This document shows positions 15,651 to 21,004 of a stretch of DNA of 21,004 nucleotides, piece after piece. The stretch is taken from contig CASFWW010000066.1 of assembly GCA_949298505.1 (NCBI GenBank), positions 1 through 21,004 on the forward strand. The letters run 5' to 3'. Positions within the stretch are counted from its first letter, which is position 1. Each line of letters opens with the position of its first letter. A program made the position numbers and the translations under genes. Below the pieces are notes generated by a model. The model did no database searches and was not told where the DNA came from. It saw nothing but the letters and a program-made list of their open reading frames with translations. The stretch is from Ornithoclostridium sp949298505. GTDB lineage: Bacteria; Bacillota; Clostridia; Christensenellales; UBA3700.

Positions 15651-16544
15651 TTATTCTTTTTTCTGATTATTTTTCCCGTCATCAGGCTTTGGACCCGCAA
15701 CCAGTTCTCTTCTTTCGTCCTGAGGCGTGACGGGGTCTTGTCCCGAGTCGGATTCTTGCCCCGCAACGGGTTCTTGCCCCGCAACGGGTTCTTGCCCCGA
15801 GTCTCTGCCGGTTTTCTCAACGCCGCTGCCGCCCGGGGTTTCGCTGTCTTCCGCGCCGGAAAATGCCACGGACCCGCTCTCCTCACCGGAGACGGACGCA
15901 TCCGCGCTTTCATCCTTTGTCTGCCGCTCGAGTTTTTTGTTCCTGCGCATCTTCACCACGACCATAACGATATAGAAAGCAAGCACGATGAGTACGATGA
16001 CCAGGAACACGGTCAGTATGATGTCGACGTAATCTTTGAAGAAATATGTCAGAGCGGTGACGATCGCGCCTGCGGTAAGATTGCCGAGAAGTACGCTTAC
16101 AAGCGCCTTCCAGAACGGCATGTCGAGAAAAGCGGCGATCGCGCTGCCCGTCCACACACCGGTCAACGGCAGAGGCACGGCAACGAAAGCGTAAACGCCC
16201 AGCATTTTTTTCTTCATTTTTTTGGGATCGTTCCTTTCCGACTCTTTCACAACTTTGTCAGCGCGCGACCTGAAAGTTCCTTCTACCGCAAGCGCAAGCG
16301 TGCGGAACCATCTTGTCTTTTTCATCCAGTCCAGAACGGGTCTAAGGATAAGAAGAAGAACCGGGCACACGAGAGAAGAACCCACCCACGCCCAGAGAAA
16401 CGCCTCCCAGAGCGGCATACCCATTGCGACTCCGACGGGAATACTTCCTCTGAGTTCAATGATCGGAATGACGGCGATGACGATCAGGGTCAGCACGTCG
16501 TTTTTCAATGTGTTTTCAAAAAAAGTTATGATAGCGTCAGTCAT
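15651..16544 (-). CDS. COG2426 small multidrug-export-like membrane protein with repetitive acidic tail
   Basis: A 297-residue protein of the putative small multi-drug export family (PF06695/COG2426); true substrate unproven. The membrane core is residues 1-198: VIPIIELRGSIPVGVAMG (25-42) and VAVPLPLTGVWTGSAIA (121-137) are the two conserved re-entrant-like motifs, followed by VSVLLGNLTAGAIV and a long hydrophobic helix (173-197). After a KMRRNKK anchor there is a cytoplasmic-type hydrophilic tail of about 95 residues with repeats GQEPVA-GQEPVA-GQESDS-GQDPVT, absent from typical family members (about 150-200 residues). Start ATG 16544 has AAAGGT upstream. It is monocistronic, with its own promoter. 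Confidence 0.88.
   Translation of the reverse strand: MTDAIITFFENTLKNDVLTLIVIAVIPIIELRGSIPVGVAMGMPLWEAFLWAWVGSSLVCPVLLLILRPVLDWMKKTRWFRTLALAVEGTFRSRADKVVKESERNDPKKMKKKMLGVYAFVAVPLPLTGVWTGSAIAAFLDMPFWKALVSVLLGNLTAGAIVTALTYFFKDYVDIILTVFLVIVLIVLAFYIVMVVVKMRRNKKLERQTKDESADASVSGEESGSVAFSGAEDSETPGGSGVEKTGRDSGQEPVAGQEPVAGQESDSGQDPVTPQDERRELVAGPKPDDGKNNQKKE
15753..15800. repeat. 18-bp in-frame tandem repeat
   Basis: Unit TTCTTGCCCCGCAACGGG occurs exactly at 15753-15770 and 15771-15788, with a partial third copy at 15789-15800. It codes the GQEPVA hexapeptide repeats of the COG2426 tail. The period is a multiple of three, so length changes would keep the frame. Confidence 0.95.
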
Positions 16545-16559
16545 AATCTTACCTTTATT

Positions 16560-16589
16560 ATTATATAAAAAACCACGGACTCAAGTCAA
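16560..16589 (-). promoter_or_regulatory. Promoter of the COG2426 gene
   Basis: On the minus strand TTGACT (16589-16584), 18-bp spacer, TATAAT (16565-16560), very close to the AAAGGT ribosome binding site, so the leader is only about 10-15 bases. Confidence 0.75.
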
Positions 16590-16616
16590 CGATATGTTCT
16601 CAATATTATTTTTTTG

Positions 16617-16645
16617 TTGCAATATCGGACTTTTTATTCTAATAT
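16617..16645 (+). promoter_or_regulatory. ttcA promoter placing transcription start at the ATG
   Basis: TTGCAA (16617-16622), 17-bp spacer, TAATAT (16640-16645). The start codon at 16652 follows after six bases, the normal distance from -10 to +1. Confidence 0.7.
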
Positions 16646-16651
16646 ATAGTT

Positions 16652-17413
16652 ATGCAGAAATTACTCAGTCTCACCAGAAAAGCGATCAACGACTACAATA
16701 TGATCAGCGACGGCGACAGCATCGCCGTGGGCGTAAGCGGAGGAAAAGACAGCGTCGCGCTTCTTGCCGTACTTGCCGCATACAAAAAATTCGCACCCGA
16801 AAAGTTCAGCCTTACGGCAATAAACATAGACCTCGGATTTAAAGATACGGACGCCGGACAAATGGATAAACTGCGCGAATATTGCGCAAGCGTAGACGTG
16901 CCGTTCGTCGTCGAGCATACTCAGATCGCTCAGATCATATTCGATGAAAGAAAAGAAAAATCACCCTGCAGTCTTTGTTCGAAAATGCGCAGAGGCGCGC
17001 TCAATTCAGCCGCGATAGCAAACGGATGCAACAAACTCGCGCTCGCACATCACGCCGACGACATCCTGGACACCTTTTTCCTAAGCCTTCTGCACGAAGG
17101 CAGACTCTCGGCTTTCATGCCCGTAAGCCATATGGACAGAACGGGAATCACGCTGATCAGACCGTTTATTTACGCAGAGGAGAAATACCTCGCGGGCTTG
17201 TGCCGCAGATACGATCTTCCGATAATTCACAACCCCTGCCCCGAAGACAAACACACCAGAAGAGAAGACATGAAAGAACTCGTCGCAAAACTGGACGAAA
17301 AATTCCCGGGAAGTAAAAAGCTGATGTTTTCGGCGCTGTTCAATCCGTCGCGCAACAACCTGTGGGACAAGTGTGAAAACCATACGCCTTCTTCAGACGA
17401 CGAGAAGAAGTGA
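16652..17413 (+). CDS. TtcA-family tRNA thiolation ATPase (TilS/TtcA PP-loop)
   Basis: A 253-residue PP-loop ATPase of the TtcA group, which adenylates a tRNA cytidine (position 32 in E. coli) and inserts sulfur using an iron-sulfur cluster. Seen: PP-loop VGVSGGKDS (26-34), CSLC (Cys106, Cys109) and a third cysteine in NPCPEDKHTRR (Cys196), the expected cluster ligands, plus the conserved LAHHADDILDTFFL (131-144). It is shorter than E. coli TtcA (311), as is usual for Firmicute homologues whose exact target is less certain. ATG 16652 matches the family N-terminus (KLLSLTRKAINDYNMI); an in-frame TAA lies 12 bases upstream and no Shine-Dalgarno is present, suggesting a leaderless message. Confidence 0.9.
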   Translation: MQKLLSLTRKAINDYNMISDGDSIAVGVSGGKDSVALLAVLAAYKKFAPEKFSLTAINIDLGFKDTDAGQMDKLREYCASVDVPFVVEHTQIAQIIFDERKEKSPCSLCSKMRRGALNSAAIANGCNKLALAHHADDILDTFFLSLLHEGRLSAFMPVSHMDRTGITLIRPFIYAEEKYLAGLCRRYDLPIIHNPCPEDKHTRREDMKELVAKLDEKFPGSKKLMFSALFNPSRNNLWDKCENHTPSSDDEKK

Positions 17414-17434
17414 CGACAGCCGCCTATACTGAAA

Positions 17435-17713
17435 TTATTTCGTATCCGTGTTTGTTAAACGCGGATTTTTCTTTTCTCTGTAAAGCTTCTTGGTGCTGTC
17501 TCCGCCCCTCAGATGTCTTTCTGAAAGATTGACGCCGAGAACTTCTCTGACCTCAAAATACAAGCCTTCGTCGATCTTTCTCAGCTTCTTCGTCACGTCG
17601 GTGTGCACCGTACTTTTCCCGACGCCGAAAACCGCCGCGCACGCCCTCACGGTTGCTTTGTTCCTCACTATGAACAGCGCTTCTTCCCTGATCCTGTCTT
17701 CGAAAACGGTCAT
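17435..17713 (-). CDS. spoIIID: Sporulation transcriptional regulator SpoIIID
   Basis: A 92-residue DNA-binding protein that, in B. subtilis, modulates sigma-E and sigma-K genes in the mother cell. The helix-turn-helix is ATVRACAAVFGVGKSTVHTDVTKKL (about 20-44), and the family tail signature SERHLRGGDSTKKLY follows. Start ATG 17713 has AAGGGG about 10 bases upstream. The last 11 codons overlap a plus-strand terminator hairpin belonging to the convergent ttcA gene. The upstream region contains CGTA-rich repeats listed separately. It is strong evidence that the organism has, or recently had, an endospore programme. Confidence 0.95.
   Translation of the reverse strand: MTVFEDRIREEALFIVRNKATVRACAAVFGVGKSTVHTDVTKKLRKIDEGLYFEVREVLGVNLSERHLRGGDSTKKLYREKKNPRLTNTDTK
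17444..17475 (+). terminator. Terminator of ttcA located within the spoIIID coding end
   Basis: Plus strand ATCCGTGTTT, loop GTT, AAACGCGGAT (one G-T wobble), followed by TTTTCTTTT. It begins 31 bases after the ttcA stop and is wholly inside spoIIID, encoding part of its last residues. Confidence 0.85.
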
Positions 17714-17792
17714 TGCAAACAGCCCCTTAACGTGTTCTTGTAAACGATATTCCGGATAGAGCGATTTTATGCACGAAGCGGTAAAATCCCGG

Positions 17793-17833
17793 CGACGCGT
17801 ATACGTATCGACGCGTATTCATACGTTCATACG
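17793..17833. repeat. Clustered CGTA/TACG direct and inverted repeats
   Basis: CGACGCGTAT occurs at 17793-17802 and 17809-17818 (period 16). TTCATACG occurs at 17818-17825 and 17826-17833. The palindromes CGTATACG (17798-17805) and ATACGTAT (17801-17808) overlap them. The cluster lies between the divergent spoIIID and TauE-like genes and looks like a multi-site operator; which protein binds is unknown. Confidence 0.6.
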
Positions 17834-17921
17834 TTTTTCTGATATGCGCCGATGAACATTGTCTCATATGTTCTTATTCCGATATGAGGATATTTGCGCA
17901 TTTTTGGCACACGATACCGAT

Positions 17922-18314
17922 ATGGAAAAACTCAGAGAATTTTTCAGAACTCATAAAAAGACGTCAGTTGCGCTGACGGTTGCGGCGGCTTTGCTGACGG
18001 GAACGGCAAACGGACTTTTCGGAGGCGGAGGAGGAATGCTTGCCGTCCCGGCGTATACCGTCTTTCTGGGCGAAGAACCCAAGAAAGCACACGCAACAGC
18101 GGTCGCGGCGATACTGCCTCTTTCCGCAGTCAGCGCGGCGATCTATATATCCGGCGGAAATTTTAACCCGACTTTCGGATATCATGTCTGCATCGCCGTT
18201 ATAATCGGAGGTATTGCCGGCTCCCTTTTTCTCAAAAAAATTTCTTCCGGACTGCTTGAAACCCTCTTTTACGGTCTGATGCTTGCTGCCGGGATAAGGA
18301 TGCTTGTCAGATGA
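17922..18314 (+). CDS. Half-length TauE/SafE-family membrane protein (first of pair)
   Basis: A 130-residue membrane protein matching one half of the TauE/SafE anion exporter fold (PF01925; full members have about 250 residues and two four-helix repeats). A basic start (EKLREFFRTHKK) is followed by four hydrophobic stretches at about 15-47, 55-78, 86-103 and 110-128, and the glycine-rich family signature NGLFGGGGGMLAVPAY sits in the first. The start is uncertain: ATG 17922 gives a tidy topology but has no clear ribosome binding site; in-frame ATG 17868 or TTG 17859 are possible. Its stop overlaps the next gene's ATG (ATGA). Substrate (sulfite, sulfonate or another anion) unknown. Confidence 0.82.
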   Translation: MEKLREFFRTHKKTSVALTVAAALLTGTANGLFGGGGGMLAVPAYTVFLGEEPKKAHATAVAAILPLSAVSAAIYISGGNFNPTFGYHVCIAVIIGGIAGSLFLKKISSGLLETLFYGLMLAAGIRMLVR

Positions 18315-18739
18315 GCGCGGACGCAATATATTATGTACTTGCCGGACTCGCCGGCGGCGTTATGGGCGGAATGGGTCTGGGCGGCGGGACTCTGCTTATA
18401 CCCGTACTGACGATTTTTCTCAACGTCAGCGGGAAACAGGCGGCGGCGATCAACCTGATCTCCTTCATTCCGATGAGCCTCGTTTCCTGCGTGATACACG
18501 CGAAGAACAAACTGCTCGATATTAAAAAAGCTTTGCTGATCGCGCTGCCTGCGGCGGTCACCTGCACTCTTTCCTCTTTGCTAGCCCAGCGCGTTCCGTC
18601 CGACGTGATATCCAAAGGTTTTGCGGTGTTTCTGATATGTCTGGCTTGCGTAATGCTGATTTCCCGCGCTTTCGTGCTTTACCGCAAAGCCGTTGCCTCT
18701 CTGAGAAGATATCCGCTTTTCCCTCGGCCGGACGCCTGA
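18311..18739 (+). CDS. Half-length TauE/SafE-family membrane protein (second of pair)
   Basis: A 142-residue protein equivalent to the other four-helix repeat of TauE/SafE. The signature GGVMGGMGLGGGTLLIPVL (about 15-33) mirrors that of its neighbour. Hydrophobic stretches lie at about 7-36, 44-62, 74-92 and 100-120, with a basic Arg-rich end. ATG 18311 overlaps the previous stop by four bases and has AAGGAT upstream, so synthesis is coupled. The two products probably assemble as a heterodimer corresponding to one complete transporter; this is inference. Each half keeps its own glycine motif and a start codon with signal, so a recent frameshift of one gene is unlikely. Confidence 0.85.
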   Translation: MSADAIYYVLAGLAGGVMGGMGLGGGTLLIPVLTIFLNVSGKQAAAINLISFIPMSLVSCVIHAKNKLLDIKKALLIALPAAVTCTLSSLLAQRVPSDVISKGFAVFLICLACVMLISRAFVLYRKAVASLRRYPLFPRPDA

Positions 18740-18851
18740 GAGCCACTGCAAGCCGAGGCAAGTCATACCGCCGGAATATTAATACTGTTTTAATATATCT
18801 TTCTTTTTTGTTTTTGCGCGAAAAGTTTATAATAAATATAAGCGTTTTTAT

Positions 18852-18880
18852 TTGATTTTGTAACGCTCTTACTATATAAT
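18852..18880 (+). promoter_or_regulatory. Strong sigma-A promoter of the large lipoprotein gene
   Basis: TTGATT (18852-18857), 17-bp spacer, TATAAT (18875-18880), with T- and A-rich sequence upstream. The start is near 18887, giving a leader of about 56 bases. Confidence 0.85.
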
Positions 18881-18891
18881 AATTAGAGTTG

Positions 18892-18909
18892 AACGGGTGC
18901 ACGCCCGTT
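18892..18909 (+). other. 5' leader hairpin of the large lipoprotein mRNA
   Basis: AACGGG, loop TGCACG, CCCGTT lies at the very 5' end of the predicted transcript and is not followed by a T-run. It may stabilise the message (inference). Confidence 0.5.
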
Positions 18910-18942
18910 TATATAAGGAAATCAAAACTCAAAGGTGGTTAA

Positions 18943-21004
18943 ATGAAAAGTAACAAGAAATTTTTGCTCACAGTGATTTCGGTGATTCTTGTCATCCTGC
19001 TCGTTGCGTCTTTCGTCGCTTGTAAAGACGATACGGTCACGAACACGGACGATGAATCTTCTTCCGAACTTTTCACCAACGGCAGTTTCAGCTCTGCGGA
19101 CGGCACAAGCTATCCGCTCACTCCGTCCAACTGGACGGGCGCGGCAGGCTCCACAAGCTCGAGCGACACCTATAAGACTCCCAGCGGAAGCGACAATCTT
19201 ATAGCCGGCGTCATCAGTACTGAAGACAAGTCCTACCGCAGCAACAGCAAGACTTACGGCGGCGCGGCGAATCCGGGCAAGATCGGAGACGACGAAAACA
19301 TCCTTATGATATACAATAAGGTTTCCACCGTTTACAAGTATACGTCTTCCAGCATCACTCTCAACAAGTCCTCGTATTACAAGCTGAGCGTGTGGGTCAA
19401 GACTATCGGCATCGACAAAAACGTCAGCGAATACAACGAAGGCAAGAGCGGCGCGTATATCTATGTCAACGGCGCTGCTTATGCGGCTTTCGAAGCCATC
19501 GATACCGAAGGCGCATGGAAGGAATACTCCGTTTATATCGAAACGAGCGACATTTCCTCTCAGACCATCACCGTCGTTCTCTCTCTCGGCAACGGTTCTA
19601 AAGCCGAGAACTCGATGACAAAGGGCTGGGCGTTCTTTGACAGCGTCACTCTCGAGAACCTGACCGACGTGGAAGAAGACGAGACCGCATGGACTCAGGG
19701 CGATTACACCGCGGTTAAAGAAAGCGATAGCGTTGCGAAATACACGATGAAGCTTTCGGACGCGGATTTCGATTACACGACGTCCACTTCTTCCCCCTAC
19801 ACTCCGAGCAAATACACCGGAGTCAAAGGTACCGGCAACGGCGACGACGCTCCCAGCGCTTCAGACTACATCACCAAAGGACTGCTCAAGACCGCTGATA
19901 CAACCGCAGTAACGGACAGCGCGAGCGCGACCGAGATCCAGGTGACGACTCACGACGGCTCCGCAGGCAGGCTTTATTATCAGCAAAACAAGAAAGCCAC
20001 CGCTTACGGCATCAGATCCACCGCGGCGACCAGATTCCTCGGCGGCGAACAGTATTATAAGATCAGCATTTGGGTCAGGACGGTCATTGCGGACGCTAGC
20101 AAGGGCATGTCCGTAAAACTTACTGACGGAACGACCGATTCCACCGTATATTACGAGATAGAAAACCTCAACACCGCGGGAGAATGGAAACAGATCGATC
20201 TTTTCGTTGAATCCAACCAGTTCAGATATCAGGACGTCTATCTTGAGTTCTGGCTCGGCGAAGGCGGCGAAGACGACGTTTCAACTCACGTTCAGGGTAT
20301 ATTCTTTGTGGACGACATGAGCATCGTCGACATTACCGCCGAAGATTATGCGGCGGCGACCGAAAGCGAAACGGTCTACAAGTGCAGCTTCGCAAGCAAG
20401 CTCAGCACAGATTCTCTCGTAAATCTTGCAAACTTCGGCGAAGATAACGGAGAAGACGCCATCACCGGCAGAAGCTCCTTCGGCGTTGTCGACACCGCAA
20501 ACTGGGAAAGCGGCAGTTACTCCGACATTGAGAATCCCGAGACCCCGACTTCTCTCGAGACGTCGGTGCTCGTCGTCAACAACTACCTACCTTCCGTTTA
20601 CAAGCTGTCCAACGTTTACGAAAAATCCGACGGCACGGTCAGCAACGGCGCTTACAAAGTCAACCCCAACTCATATTACGTGTTCGCAATGTGGGTCAAG
20701 ACTGCGGACATCGACAGCTCAACGGGACTCAACGTCTCTCTCGTCAGCTACGATCCGGATAAGGATTACGAAGATTCAAAGACCACCCTTTCCACCTTCT
20801 CAAATCTGAACACGGAAAATCTCGCCGATTACAAGAGCTCCAACAACGCCGACTACACCGAGATCAGATTCTTCGTGCAGACGGGCACGGAAAGCGCGGA
20901 GATCGGCTTTGACATAAGCTTGGGCAGCGGCACGGCGAACGACTCCTCTGCTTTCGCAATGGGCTATGCGTTCGTTTCCACTGCGACGGTTGAACAGGTC
21001 ACGG
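18943..21004 (+). CDS. Large secreted lipoprotein with repeated carbohydrate-binding-like modules (3' end outside window)
   Basis: The first 687 residues are visible. The signal peptide MKSNKKFLLTVISVILVILLVASFVAC gives lipidated Cys27. The mature part is acidic and rich in Ser, Thr and Tyr, and shows at least three related modules. Each has an aromatic strand of the form YYxxxxWVKT (YYKLSVWVKT, Trp151; YYKISIWVRT, Trp377; YYVFAMWVKT, Trp584). The first two then show a W-x-x strand (GAWKEYSVYIE, GEWKQIDLFVE), and all three share a glycine-rich L-x-L-G segment with a closing F-x-D/S strand (WAFFDSVTLENLT, IFFVDDMSIVDIT, YAFVSTATVEQVT). This resembles galactose-binding-like jelly-roll domains, suggesting glycan or polymer binding at the cell surface; no catalytic domain is visible. 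Start ATG 18943 follows AAAGGTGG. No function is assigned. Confidence 0.88.
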   Translation, partial: MKSNKKFLLTVISVILVILLVASFVACKDDTVTNTDDESSSELFTNGSFSSADGTSYPLTPSNWTGAAGSTSSSDTYKTPSGSDNLIAGVISTEDKSYRSNSKTYGGAANPGKIGDDENILMIYNKVSTVYKYTSSSITLNKSSYYKLSVWVKTIGIDKNVSEYNEGKSGAYIYVNGAAYAAFEAIDTEGAWKEYSVYIETSDISSQTITVVLSLGNGSKAENSMTKGWAFFDSVTLENLTDVEEDETAWTQGDYTAVKESDSVAKYTMKLSDADFDYTTSTSSPYTPSKYTGVKGTGNGDDAPSASDYITKGLLKTADTTAVTDSASATEIQVTTHDGSAGRLYYQQNKKATAYGIRSTAATRFLGGEQYYKISIWVRTVIADASKGMSVKLTDGTTDSTVYYEIENLNTAGEWKQIDLFVESNQFRYQDVYLEFWLGEGGEDDVSTHVQGIFFVDDMSIVDITAEDYAAATESETVYKCSFASKLSTDSLVNLANFGEDNGEDAITGRSSFGVVDTANWESGSYSDIENPETPTSLETSVLVVNNYLPSVYKLSNVYEKSDGTVSNGAYKVNPNSYYVFAMWVKTADIDSSTGLNVSLVSYDPDKDYEDSKTTLSTFSNLNTENLADYKSSNNADYTEIRFFVQTGTESAEIGFDISLGSGTANDSSAFAMGYAFVSTATVEQVT

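Noticed and set aside
18722..18758. Inverted repeat CCTCGGC...GCCGAGG at the end of the second TauE-like gene
   Set aside because: The loop is long and no T-run follows, so I do not call it a terminator.

Overview
The window reads as chromosomal DNA of a sporulating, low-to-medium GC Clostridia-type Firmicute, plausibly an uncultured gut lineage. Evidence: spoVG and spoIIID homologues, a zinc-type ribosomal protein L31, the Firmicute order rpmE-DUF1385-prmC-prfA, strong AGGAGG-like ribosome binding sites, and near-consensus sigma-A promoters with 17-bp spacers. The exact taxon is inference. No tRNA, rRNA, CRISPR array, insertion sequence or phage gene was seen.

Left part (1-4900, all minus strand): rpmE is transcribed from a very good promoter. 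It is followed by an intercistronic terminator, then DUF1385 protein, prmC and prfA with overlapping ends, then a DRE-TIM acyltransferase (probable Re-citrate synthase or isopropylmalate-synthase relative) that runs off the left edge. This is a translation-termination operon: PrmC methylates the GGQ motif of the release factor encoded just behind it.

Middle part (5000-8040): a zinc-less MDR oxidoreductase (plus), murC (minus, apparently leaderless or at least without a Shine-Dalgarno) and spoVG (plus, divergent from murC).

8050-13094 (minus): a tightly overlapping four-gene operon from one strong promoter: two tandem PAP2-family membrane phosphatases, an AMP-forming acyl ligase and an FGGY-family kinase. 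All the catalytic motifs I looked for are present. The combination suggests an uncharacterised lipid or polyol-lipid pathway and is the best candidate here for something undescribed.

13300-17900: an orphan lipoprotein (minus), a DegV fatty-acid-binding protein (plus), a COG2426 small membrane transporter with a repetitive acidic tail (minus), a TtcA-like tRNA thiolase (plus, leaderless) and spoIIID (minus). The Rho-independent terminator of ttcA lies inside the 3' end of spoIIID.

17900-21004 (plus): two half-length TauE/SafE membrane proteins with ATGA overlap, probably a split transporter. After them comes a large secreted lipoprotein carrying at least three related beta-sandwich-like repeats, truncated by the right edge.
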